Shown here: in pieces, positions 57,010-64,000 of the stretch
How positions within the stretch are numbered: the stretch's first letter is position 1
How the letters are laid out: each line of letters begins with the position of its first letter
Assembly (NCBI RefSeq): GCF_027484705.1
Contig: NZ_JAIXSL010000008.1
Location: 86,620-150,619, forward strand
Direction of reading: 5' to 3'
DNA: 64,000 bases
DNA from: Flavobacterium sp.
GTDB taxonomy: Bacteria > Bacteroidota > Bacteroidia > Flavobacteriales > Flavobacteriaceae
Notes under the pieces: model-generated
What the model was told of the DNA's origin: nothing
The model's database searches: none
Seen by the model: the letters and a program-made list of their open reading frames with translations, nothing else
Made by a program: the position numbers and the translations under genes

Positions 57010-59647
57010 TTTTTTAGTGTTATATAAAAGAATAAAGTTAGTCGTTACCCTATTATTTTTTGGATGTATTTCCCAAATCAAGGCACAAGATAAAATCCCG
57101 TTCGATCAAGGCACTAAATACATTTTAGCCGATGTTGATGTCATCGGAAAAATCAGTTATAACAAACAAACCGTAGTTACTTTTGCAGGTCTCGAAAAAG
57201 GCCAGAACGTGACGATTCCCGGTGAAGAAATCAGTAATGCCATCAAGAAATTAGGCAAACTTGGCCTTTTCAGTGAGATTGATTTTTACATCAACAAGAT
57301 AGCAGGTGATAGCATCTATCTGCAATTGAACATCACCGAATTGCCCAAACTCAGTGAAGCAAAATTTGCCGGTATCAAGAAAAAGAAATCAGAAGAATTC
57401 ATCAAGGAAAACGGATTGACCAAAGGCAAAATCGTCAACGAAAACCTGATCACCACGACCAGAAATTACATTGAAAACAAATACAAAAAAGACGGTTTCT
57501 ACAATTCCAAGGTAACCATTACCACAGTTCCTGACACTACAAGCGGTAATGAAGTGAAGATGTATATCAATGTCTACAAGGGAAATAAAATCAAAGTCAA
57601 GGATATTGATTTTACCGGAAACGAAAAATTCACAGACTACAAACTTCATAAGGCGATGAAGAACACCAAAGAGAAAAATCCGCTCAGGATCTTTAAAGCC
57701 TCGAAATATATCAAAGACAAATACAAGGAAGATTTAACCAAAATCATCGATAAGTATAAAGAGAACGGTTACCGCGATGCCAGAATCGTGTCAGACAGTG
57801 TGGCTTTCAATAAAAATAAAAAAGATTTATCGATCAAAATCAATATTGAAGAAGGTCGAAAATATTATTTTGGTAACATCAAGTTTTTAGGAAACACGAT
57901 TTATCCGGACAATGGCCTCAGAAACATTCTCGGCATCAAAAAAGGCGACGTTTATAATGGTGTTTTATTGGAGAAAAGAATCGCGGACAAATCAAAACCA
58001 GACGGAGAAGACATTACGAATTTGTATCAAAACAGTGGTTATTTGTTTTCTAACATCAATGCCGTTGAAGTAAAAACATACAACGACACCATCGATTTCG
58101 AGATTAGAATTGTCGAAGGTCCGTTGGCGTATTTCAATAAAATTACCGTAGTCGGGAATGACAAAACCAATGACAACGTGATTTACCGTGAACTAAGAAC
58201 CAAACCGGGTCAGAAATACAGCAAGGAAGAATTGGTGCGTACGATTCGTGAAATCGGACAATTGGGTTATTTTGATCCGGAAGCTATCGAACCTGTATTC
58301 AAAAATGTAGATGCCGGGGCAGGAACCGTGGATATCGAATACAAATTAGTGGAAAAAGGTTCGAGCCAAATCGAATTGCAAGGTGGTTATGGCGGCGGCG
58401 GCTTTATAGGTACGTTGGGATTGTCTTTCAATAATTTCTCCGCACGCAACATTTTCAAAAAAGAAGCCTACAAACCATTGCCTATGGGAGACGGACAAAA
58501 AGTATCGTTGCGTTTGCAGGGAAGCTCTTATTTCCAGACCTATAGCGTGTCGTTTGTGGAACCTTGGTTTGGCGGCAAAAAACCAATTCAGTTCAGCAGC
58601 TCTTTGGCCTATAGTAAACAATTTGCGAATACGAGTTCGGGCGTAGACAAAAGCAGGAACTTTAATATTATTTCAGCCAGTGTCGGTATTGCGAAAAGAC
58701 TGACGGTTCCGGATGACTTTTTTCAATTGTCCCAATCGTTGAGTTTTCAGTATTATGATTTGAACAACTACAATATCGGTCTGTTTACTTTCGGCGATGG
58801 GTCATCGAGAAACCTTGCTTACACCATTGGTTTGAGTAGAAATAACAAAGGAATCAATCCGATTTTCCCGATGTATGGATCTGAATTCAGCATTTCCGGA
58901 AAATTCACGTTACCGTATTCGTTGTTCAACGGCGTCGATTATGGTGATTTAAAAAATCAGGAGCCGTATAAGCTACAGAATGAAGGTACCACCAACATTA
59001 GGACAGCCGACGGCACTGGAGAAATTTTACCGGGACAATATATCGATGCGAACGGAAACAGGGCGCTTACCTATCAGGACGCTACTGAAGATAATTCGAA
59101 AATCGACCAGAAAAGGTTCAATTGGCTAGAATATTATAAAATTAAATTCAAAGCTGATTGGTTTACAAAAATTTATGGTAAATTGGTATTGCGTACTTTA
59201 AGTGAATTTGGATATTTAGGAGCATATAACAATGAGCGAGGACTGGTTCCATTCGAACGTTTCTTTGTCGGAGGTGACGGTTTGGCGAATTTTGCTCAGG
59301 ACGGAAGAGAAGTCATTCAGCTTAGAGGTTATCCTAACAATTCATTATCTACCGATGATGGTGGGCCGATATACAATAAATTCTCTATGGAGTTGCGTTA
59401 TCCAATAACATTAAAAGCCGCAGCATCAATTTATATCTTAGGATTCGTTGAAGGTGGAAACGCATATGAGTCGTTTAATAAATACAATCCATTCCAGTTG
59501 AAACGTTCAGCGGGAGCGGGATTAAGGATATTCATGCCGGCTTTCGGATTGCTCGGTATTGATTTCGGGTACGGATTTGATCCACTGACCGGACAAACGA
59601 AAGCAAATGGATTGGAAACTCATTTTATAATTGGTCAGCAATTTTAA
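56981..59647 (+). CDS. bamA: outer membrane protein assembly factor BamA
   Basis: This protein of up to 888 residues has a signal peptide (IKLVVTLLFFGCISQIKAQ), five periplasmic POTRA repeats over roughly residues 45-445, and a C-terminal 16-strand Omp85 barrel. GYGGGGFIGTLGLSFNNFSARN marks the barrel entry (not contiguous at every residue with the family consensus) and FGYGFDPLTG the end. It inserts beta-barrel proteins into the outer membrane. The start is uncertain: TTG 56981 and GTG 56993 overlap uppS, while GTG 57017 lies 7 bases after the uppS stop and would give a tidy signal peptide. Position between uppS and two ompH genes is conserved in Bacteroidota. Confidence 0.95.
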   Translation: MEKQVNKLNNFLVLYKRIKLVVTLLFFGCISQIKAQDKIPFDQGTKYILADVDVIGKISYNKQTVVTFAGLEKGQNVTIPGEEISNAIKKLGKLGLFSEIDFYINKIAGDSIYLQLNITELPKLSEAKFAGIKKKKSEEFIKENGLTKGKIVNENLITTTRNYIENKYKKDGFYNSKVTITTVPDTTSGNEVKMYINVYKGNKIKVKDIDFTGNEKFTDYKLHKAMKNTKEKNPLRIFKASKYIKDKYKEDLTKIIDKYKENGYRDARIVSDSVAFNKNKKDLSIKINIEEGRKYYFGNIKFLGNTIYPDNGLRNILGIKKGDVYNGVLLEKRIADKSKPDGEDITNLYQNSGYLFSNINAVEVKTYNDTIDFEIRIVEGPLAYFNKITVVGNDKTNDNVIYRELRTKPGQKYSKEELVRTIREIGQLGYFDPEAIEPVFKNVDAGAGTVDIEYKLVEKGSSQIELQGGYGGGGFIGTLGLSFNNFSARNIFKKEAYKPLPMGDGQKVSLRLQGSSYFQTYSVSFVEPWFGGKKPIQFSSSLAYSKQFANTSSGVDKSRNFNIISASVGIAKRLTVPDDFFQLSQSLSFQYYDLNNYNIGLFTFGDGSSRNLAYTIGLSRNNKGINPIFPMYGSEFSISGKFTLPYSLFNGVDYGDLKNQEPYKLQNEGTTNIRTADGTGEILPGQYIDANGNRALTYQDATEDNSKIDQKRFNWLEYYKIKFKADWFTKIYGKLVLRTLSEFGYLGAYNNERGLVPFERFFVGGDGLANFAQDGREVIQLRGYPNNSLSTDDGGPIYNKFSMELRYPITLKAAASIYILGFVEGGNAYESFNKYNPFQLKRSAGAGLRIFMPAFGLLGIDFGYGFDPLTGQTKANGLETHFIIGQQF

Positions 59648-59654
59648 AATTAAC

Positions 59655-59662
59655 TATATTTG
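59655..59662 (+). promoter_or_regulatory. -7 promoter element (TATATTTG) for the ompH pair
   Basis: TATATTTG fits TAnnTTTG and lies directly after the bamA stop, 28 bases before the first ompH ATG. It suggests an internal promoter in the envelope operon. Confidence 0.5.
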
Positions 59663-59690
59663 GCATGGTATTTTCTAAAATTTTGAATGT

Positions 59691-60701
59691 ATGAGAAAAC
59701 ATATAATAGCACTGTTGATGATGATTGCTGTTTCTACAGCGGTTCATGCACAGTCCAGAGGCGTAAAAATTGGTTATATCGATATGGAATACATTCTTCA
59801 AAATGTACCAGATTACAATGAAGCAAAAAACCAATTGGAGCAAAAAGCCCAAAAATGGAAACAGGAAATCGAAACTAAAAAGAATGAGGTTTCAAGGCTA
59901 AAAGATTTATTAGCTACAGAACGCGTGCTATTGACGAAAGAATTATTAGAAGAAAGAGAAGAAGAAATTGCGTTTCAGGAAAAAGAACTATTAGATTATC
60001 AGGAAAAGAGATTCGGCCCAAAAGGCGATTTGACGATTCAAAAAGCGGTTTTAGCGCAGCCTGTTCAGGACCAAGTCTTTAATGCCGCACAAGACATTGC
60101 AGAAGCCAAAAAATATGATTTCATATTTGATAAAACATCCGACTTAACCATTTTATTTGCTGCGAAGCGTTATGACATCAGCGACCAAGTAGTCCGGGTA
60201 ATCACAAGATCGAACAAACGAAAAGAAGGCATTTCTAAAAAAGAACAAAAAGAAGAAGCTAAGAAAGAGGCTTTAGAAAACATGGAAGACGAAAGTCCAG
60301 CCTTGGCCGAAAGAAACAAAAAATTAGCCGAACGAAAAGCAGCCAGAGACAAACTGATTGCAGACAAAAAATTAGTTGCCGAAGAAAGAAAACAACAAAT
60401 GCTTGCTGCTAAAGAAGCCAAAAAGAACGGAACCCCGATTCCTGCAAAAGCAGAAAGTAAAAAAACCAGTAAGGATACCGTTTCAAGTAAAACTGATGAC
60501 ATCAAACTTGACGAAAAACCTGCCAAAAAAGAAGCCGATAGTACAGCGGTCGTCAAAAAACAAAAATCAGCCGAGGACAGAGCTAAAATTTTAGCTGATC
60601 GCAAAAAGGCACTCGAAGATAAAAAGAAAAAAATACTGGAAGACAGAGAAGCGGCAAAGAAAGCTAAAGAAGACAAACTTAAAGAAGGAAAGCAAGATTA
60701 A
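59691..60701 (+). CDS. OmpH/Skp family periplasmic chaperone with long charged C-terminal extension
   Basis: This 336-residue protein has a signal peptide (MRKHIIALLMMIAVSTAVHAQ) and an OmpH/Skp domain in the first ~170 residues. The domain includes KIGYIDMEYILQNVPDY, a coiled coil, and the returning strand YDFIFDKTSDLTILFA. The remaining ~160 residues are extremely rich in Lys, Ala, Glu and Asp (EDKKKKILEDREAAKKAKE), a predicted long charged helix absent from Skp itself (~160 residues in all). Skp traps unfolded outer membrane proteins on the way to BamA. The role of the extension is unknown. Confidence 0.9.
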   Translation: MRKHIIALLMMIAVSTAVHAQSRGVKIGYIDMEYILQNVPDYNEAKNQLEQKAQKWKQEIETKKNEVSRLKDLLATERVLLTKELLEEREEEIAFQEKELLDYQEKRFGPKGDLTIQKAVLAQPVQDQVFNAAQDIAEAKKYDFIFDKTSDLTILFAAKRYDISDQVVRVITRSNKRKEGISKKEQKEEAKKEALENMEDESPALAERNKKLAERKAARDKLIADKKLVAEERKQQMLAAKEAKKNGTPIPAKAESKKTSKDTVSSKTDDIKLDEKPAKKEADSTAVVKKQKSAEDRAKILADRKKALEDKKKKILEDREAAKKAKEDKLKEGKQD

Positions 60702-60724
60702 ACAAATTAATTAATATTTTAAAA

Positions 60725-61228
60725 ATGAAGAAACAATTCAAAATTTTAGTAATAACAGCATTTATTTTTGTTGTAGGTGGCCAGAAAATTCAAGCTCAGG
60801 CAAAAGTTGCTCACGTTGATGTCAGTGAACTAATGTCGAAAATGCCAGCCATGTTAGAGGCACAAAAACAATTAGAAAAACTGAGCGGCACTTATGACAC
60901 TGAATACAAAACAATGGTGGATGAATATCAAGGAAAATTAAAAAAATACGAACAAGAAGCTACAACTGTAACTGATGCTGTAAACGAAACACGTTCGAAA
61001 GAAGTGCAGGACATGCAAAAAAGAATTGTTGATTACAGAGACAACGCTCAAAAAGAATTGCAACAAAAAGAAGCCGATATCGTAAAACCGATTATGGAAA
61101 AAGTAAAAGCTTCGATTCAAAAAGTTGGTAAAGCGAAAGGTTTTCAATATGTGTTGAATTCAGAAGGACTTCTTTTAACTGATGGTCCGAATTTGACTGC
61201 TGATGTTAAAAAAGATTTAGGTTTTTAA
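60725..61228 (+). CDS. OmpH/Skp family periplasmic chaperone (short form)
   Basis: This 167-residue protein has a signal peptide (FKILVITAFIFVVGGQKIQAQ) and the standard Skp layout: KVAHVDVSELMSKMPAMLEAQKQ, a long coiled coil, and the closing strand FQYVLNSEGLLLTDGPNLT. It is a paralogue of the upstream OmpH gene but lacks the charged extension. The tandem pair after bamA is usual in flavobacteria and probably provides outer-membrane protein chaperones. A terminator follows after 23 bases. Confidence 0.92.
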   Translation: MKKQFKILVITAFIFVVGGQKIQAQAKVAHVDVSELMSKMPAMLEAQKQLEKLSGTYDTEYKTMVDEYQGKLKKYEQEATTVTDAVNETRSKEVQDMQKRIVDYRDNAQKELQQKEADIVKPIMEKVKASIQKVGKAKGFQYVLNSEGLLLTDGPNLTADVKKDLGF

Positions 61229-61251
61229 TAAACCATCACAATCATATAACT

Positions 61252-61290
61252 TACTCCATTTGGAAATTTCCAGATGGAGTATTTTTTTTA
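61252..61290 (+). terminator. intrinsic terminator after the second ompH gene
   Basis: TACTCCAT (61252-61259) and ATGGAGTA (61274-61281) form an 8-bp stem, extended by the inner palindrome GGAAATTTCC, followed by eight T. The last T of the run is also the first base of the murI -7 element. Confidence 0.82.
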
Positions 61291-61296
61291 CCTTTG
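61289..61296 (+). promoter_or_regulatory. -7 promoter element (TACCTTTG) for murI
   Basis: TACCTTTG is a full match to TAnnTTTG and ends only 4 bases before the murI ATG at 61301. Transcription from it would start at or very near the start codon, giving a leaderless message. Confidence 0.55.
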
Positions 61297-61300
61297 GTTT

Positions 61301-62077
61301 ATGGCAAACAACAACCCTATTGGTCTTTTTGATTCAGGCATTGGCGGCACCTCGATTTGGTCAGCCATTCATGACTTGATGCCTTTTGAAGATACGATCT
61401 ATCTTGCTGATAGTAAAAATGCCCCATACGGACTCAAATCTAAAGATGAGATTATCGCTTTGAGCATCAAGAATACAGAATTTCTTTTAGAGCGAAATGC
61501 TAAAATTATTGTTGTGGCCTGCAATACCGCAACAACCAATGCTATCAAGGAATTACGGGCAAAATATGACATTCCGTTTATTGGAATCGAACCCGCCATC
61601 AAACCCGCTGCCATCCAATCAAAAACACAAAAAATAGGAATCTTAGCCACCAAAGGAACCCTCAGTAGCGAACTTTTTAATAAAGCTGTAGAAATTTATC
61701 AAGACACGATCATCATAGAACAAATCGGACACGGTATAGTAGAACTTATTGAAAGCGGAAAACTAAATTCGTCCGAAATGAACCATCTGCTACACTCCTA
61801 TCTCGAACCTATGATTAAAGAAAATATTGATTATTTGGTACTGGGTTGCAGCCATTATCCTTATCTGATTCCGCAACTCAAGAAGATACTTCCACCCAAC
61901 ATCAAAATCATCGATTCAGGAGAAGCGGTTGCCAGACAAACTTATAATGTTTTAAACGCCTATTCTAATTTGCACACCGAAGGAAAAAGTACAACTATAT
62001 TTTATTCGAATGGTGATCCTAAAGTTTTGGATGCTATTTTAAACCATCAATATAAAGTTGAATTTAAAGATTTTTAA
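61301..62077 (+). CDS. murI: glutamate racemase
   Basis: This 258-residue enzyme makes D-glutamate for peptidoglycan. The two catalytic cysteines are C74 in VVACNTATTNA and C183 in VLGCSHYPYL, and GLFDSGIGGTSIW is the N-terminal signature. The ATG at 61301 is chosen because it directly precedes this signature; the longer in-frame reading starts inside the ompH terminator. Its stop overlaps the stop of the convergent carbonic anhydrase gene within TTAA. Confidence 0.96.
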   Translation: MANNNPIGLFDSGIGGTSIWSAIHDLMPFEDTIYLADSKNAPYGLKSKDEIIALSIKNTEFLLERNAKIIVVACNTATTNAIKELRAKYDIPFIGIEPAIKPAAIQSKTQKIGILATKGTLSSELFNKAVEIYQDTIIIEQIGHGIVELIESGKLNSSEMNHLLHSYLEPMIKENIDYLVLGCSHYPYLIPQLKKILPPNIKIIDSGEAVARQTYNVLNAYSNLHTEGKSTTIFYSNGDPKVLDAILNHQYKVEFKDF

Positions 62078-62589
62078 TCCTCTTTGAACCAACCCGAATA
62101 CATCACATAATTGTTGGAGATGCGTTCGATTTCTCCTGCAAAATCTGAGGCATCAATGTCTTTAACCCATTTCGCTGGAACTCCGGCATAAATGGTTCCC
62201 GAAGGCACAATGGTGTTTTGAGTCACCACTGCTCCGGCTGCAATAATGGAATTACTCTCAATCACGCATTTATCCATCACTATAGCTCCCATTCCGATAA
62301 GTACATTATCTTCTACAACACAGCCATGAACAATAGCATTATGACCAATGGATACATTGTTACCGATTTTAGTGGGATGTTTTTGGTAAGTGCAATGAAT
62401 GACCGCACCATCCTGGATATTGACTTTATTCCCTATCGAAATGCTATTGACATCACCTCGAACGACTGCATTAAACCAAATGCTGCAAGAAGCTCCAAAT
62501 GTAACATCACCAACAATTGTAGCGTTGTCTGCGATATAACAATCTTCAGGAATGTTAGGCGATTTTCCGTTTACCGTTTTTATGATCAT
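62074..62589 (-). CDS. gamma-class carbonic anhydrase family protein
   Basis: This 171-residue left-handed beta-helix protein has hexapeptide repeats (SIGNKV, KIGNNV, VLIGMGAIVMD). The three zinc-ligand histidines of gamma carbonic anhydrases are H65 in GAVIHCTYQK, and H83 and H88 in SIGHNAIVHG. Members may hydrate CO2, although many YrdA-like proteins have shown weak or no activity. A terminator-like hairpin ends 4 bases upstream of its ATG, leaving no space for an ordinary promoter; see the findings. Confidence 0.9.
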   Translation of the reverse strand: MIIKTVNGKSPNIPEDCYIADNATIVGDVTFGASCSIWFNAVVRGDVNSISIGNKVNIQDGAVIHCTYQKHPTKIGNNVSIGHNAIVHGCVVEDNVLIGMGAIVMDKCVIESNSIIAAGAVVTQNTIVPSGTIYAGVPAKWVKDIDASDFAGEIERISNNYVMYSGWFKED

Positions 62590-62593
62590 AGTT

Positions 62594-62619
62594 AAAAAAA
62601 GTCCCGAGAATATCGGGAC
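62594..62619 (-). terminator. terminator-like hairpin after the PorP/SprF gene, abutting the carbonic anhydrase start
   Basis: On the minus strand GTCCCGA and TCGGGAC form a perfect 7-bp stem with a 5-base loop, followed by seven T (62600-62594). It lies 9 bases after the PorP/SprF stop, and its T-run ends 4 bases before the carbonic anhydrase ATG. Confidence 0.85.
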
Positions 62620-62628
62620 ATTAAATTT

Positions 62629-63636
62629 TTATGGGTTGATTGCCGGACAATTACAGTGGTATTTCTCAGGCTTGCAAAAGATGTTCATCCCTAAAGTAAT
62701 CTGATGATACCCTCCGTTGTCAAATTTAACTGCTCCGGTAACCACTGAATAGGTGTAAGAGAACATATAATTCTTATAATTTACCCCAACAATTGGCGTA
62801 ATGTATTGCAGTTTTTGCACTTCGGTACTTCCTCCTTTTCTGTATTCGGCGCCATCCAAACTTCTTCTGTAAGAAAGTCCGCCCCAGAGCTTACCAAAAT
62901 CCAATTGCTTATAGGCTTTCAAATTGACATCGATTGATTTTTCTTTGGTTTGATTCACCAATTGAAACATGATTGAAGGCTCCCAAAGCAAACCGTCCTG
63001 CTCTCCAAAAACATACCCTGAGTTGATGATTACTTTTCTGATGTTATCATCTTCATATTCAGAATAGATTTTTCTTCTGGTTTCAATGGCATTTTTAACG
63101 GTCACATGTGTGTAGAATTCCAAATAATTGTAAGACATTCCCAAATCAACATTGAAATAAGAATATTTTTGAACGATAGTACCGTCAATAATTGGATCAA
63201 AAAAACCTGATTGTAAAAATTCTGTTTCATCCAACGAACTTTGAACCAGACCAACACTCAAACCAAAAGATACCTGATTCAAATCGACTGCATCTCTTGA
63301 AAACATAATATGATGCGCATAAGTTGCTTTAATTCCCTGTTGTGAATGGTAACCATTTTTGTCATTATATACTATAACCCCTGCACCTGATTGGTCGCTA
63401 TCACCGATTTTACCATTAATGCTTAGGGTCTGCATGGATGGAGCGTCTTTTTGTCCGAACCATTGCTGACGACCGGTCATTCTGATTTTTGTACAACTCG
63501 CTGCGCCAGCCATCGATGGGTGCAATAAATAATAATTATCCGATAAGTAATCTGAATAAACTGCAATTCCTTCCTGAGAAAATGAGAATTGAGACACAAA
63601 CAACACAATTAATAATGATAACTTTTTAATATTCAT
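62629..63636 (-). CDS. PorP/SprF family type IX secretion system membrane protein
   Basis: This 335-residue protein has a signal peptide (MNIKKLSLLIVLFVSQFSFSQ), which selects the ATG at 63636. The family signature follows: YSDYLSDNYYLLHPSMAGAA and RQQWFGQKDAPSMQTLSING, then a beta-barrel with GLSYRRSLDGAEY. PorP/SprF proteins are outer-membrane partners of T9SS; in F. johnsoniae SprF is needed for export of the SprB adhesin encoded just upstream. Here too the gene lies 245 bases downstream of a gene ending in a type B sorting domain, so it probably serves that cargo. The C-terminus KPEKYHCNCPAINP carries three cysteines' worth of thiol-rich tail (CKP, CNC). Confidence 0.92.
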   Translation of the reverse strand: MNIKKLSLLIVLFVSQFSFSQEGIAVYSDYLSDNYYLLHPSMAGAASCTKIRMTGRQQWFGQKDAPSMQTLSINGKIGDSDQSGAGVIVYNDKNGYHSQQGIKATYAHHIMFSRDAVDLNQVSFGLSVGLVQSSLDETEFLQSGFFDPIIDGTIVQKYSYFNVDLGMSYNYLEFYTHVTVKNAIETRRKIYSEYEDDNIRKVIINSGYVFGEQDGLLWEPSIMFQLVNQTKEKSIDVNLKAYKQLDFGKLWGGLSYRRSLDGAEYRKGGSTEVQKLQYITPIVGVNYKNYMFSYTYSVVTGAVKFDNGGYHQITLGMNIFCKPEKYHCNCPAINP

Positions 63637-63881
63637 TTTATTTATCGTTTTAGTGAAATTGGGGCAATGAAATTTTATTAATACTGCTTTATAAATACAA
63701 CCTATTGTGAATTTAAAATCTGTCAAAAAAGTCTATTCTTTTCCAAAACCAGACACTGCATAATGCGCCATTTATATTGATTTCTTCCCATTTATTTACG
63801 AATTGGTCAAAGATATAAATTTTTGCTTTAGCTTGACGATTCCATTTAAAAATATTCCGCGATACTTTTCAGTACTCTTAG
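63637..63881. other. 245-base intergenic region, no gene recognised
   Basis: The gap between the type B cargo and the PorP/SprF gene is AT-rich. I see no reading frame with coding character, no clear TAnnTTTG element for the PorP/SprF gene, and no strong terminator after the cargo stop, which leaves open that the two genes share a transcript. Confidence 0.5.
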
Positions 63882-64000
63882 TTATCGTTTCAAAGAAAAG
63901 TGAGACCTGAATTCTTTAGCCTCGCCATTTTCTTTATAAAATACCCTAAACCAATAATCTGATGTAGGCAACGTCAATCCATTGATAGTTCCATCCCAAC
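63882..64000 (-). CDS. C-terminal end of a T9SS type B cargo protein (gliding-motility-associated domain), truncated by window edge
   Basis: On the minus strand the last 38 codons of a gene enter the window. They read WDGTINGLTLPTSDYWF, then RVFYKENGEAKEF and RSHFSLKR before the stop. The pattern WDG(T)-x-NG-x-x-LP-x-x-DYWF...FR-x-HFSLKR is the end of the type B (gliding motility-associated C-terminal, CHU_C) sorting domain used by large adhesins such as SprB. The bulk of the protein lies outside. It sits upstream of the PorP/SprF gene, the usual arrangement for type B cargo. Confidence 0.88.
   Translation of the reverse strand, partial: WDGTINGLTLPTSDYWFRVFYKENGEAKEFRSHFSLKR

Noticed and set aside
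60170..60676. 168-codon hydrophobic open frame antisense to the first ompH gene
   Set aside because: Its Ser/Leu/Phe-rich sequence is simply the reverse reading of the Lys/Ala/Glu-rich tail.

Overview
The window is chromosomal DNA of a member of the Bacteroidota, most likely Flavobacterium or a close relative in the Flavobacteriaceae. Evidence: intergenic TAnnTTTG elements match the Bacteroidetes -7 promoter consensus; there is almost no Shine-Dalgarno signal; type IX secretion system (T9SS) parts and cargo are present (DUF5103 plug protein, PorP/SprF protein, type A and type B sorting domains); and several Bacteroidota-typical genes occur (S46 dipeptidyl peptidase, HPPK-deoxynucleoside kinase fusion, tandem OmpH genes after bamA). 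Most of the window is ordinary, dense core genome with short gaps. I saw no prophage, insertion sequence, CRISPR array or rRNA.

Layout. 1-2.5 kb: end of gpmI, a DUF2490 protein and a CoA-transferase. 2.7-7.8 kb: a TetR regulator followed by a three-gene export operon (ABC exporter with degraded catalytic motifs, HlyD-type adaptor, TolC-type channel). 7.8-13.4 kb: map, methyltransferase, T9SS plug protein, apaG, a small secreted protein, pruA. 13.4-18.5 kb: T9SS cargo, rsmG, desaturase, aminotransferase, DUF6370 protein and a Crp-like regulator. 18.6-23.8 kb: a 1,233-residue beta-helix surface protein with 81-residue repeats, divergent from a membrane-anchored TPR/LuxR regulator; the gap holds two palindromes built on GGGTAG. 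23.9-26.1 kb: a five-gene pirin/OsmC/Fe-S/flavin operon. 26.1-33.3 kb: fabD, galE, DegT aminotransferase, waaA, a DPP11-type peptidase and a low-complexity lipoprotein. 33.4-43.3 kb: tRNA-Leu and tRNA-Gly, mutS, DUF1573, SpoU methyltransferase, folK-dNK fusion, sppA, AsmA-like protein. 43.3-48.2 kb: DUF2797, GH3 family enzyme with a 41-residue lipoprotein, outer-membrane receptor. 48.2-53.7 kb (minus strand): clpX, clpP, tig, holin-like protein, hydrolase, pdxJ. 53.8-62.1 kb (plus strand): CBS protein, nadK, DUF6089, uppS, bamA, two ompH genes, murI. 62.1-64 kb (minus strand): gamma carbonic anhydrase, PorP/SprF protein, and the last 38 codons of a type B T9SS cargo.

Several groups are functionally coherent. 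tig-clpP-clpX is a protein folding and degradation cluster. uppS-bamA-ompH-ompH is an envelope biogenesis cluster. PorP/SprF lies just downstream of a T9SS type B cargo gene, the usual adhesin plus outer-membrane partner arrangement. No wholly new system is evident. The best leads are the degenerate ABC exporter operon, the repeat-bearing surface protein with its neighbouring regulator and palindromic operator-like sites, a terminator-like hairpin abutting the carbonic anhydrase start codon, and two copies of a structured intergenic element.

Several starts were moved downstream of the longest open frame because the longer form would start inside a promoter or before a signal peptide. In two cases the apparent TTG start is the TTG of the -7 element itself.
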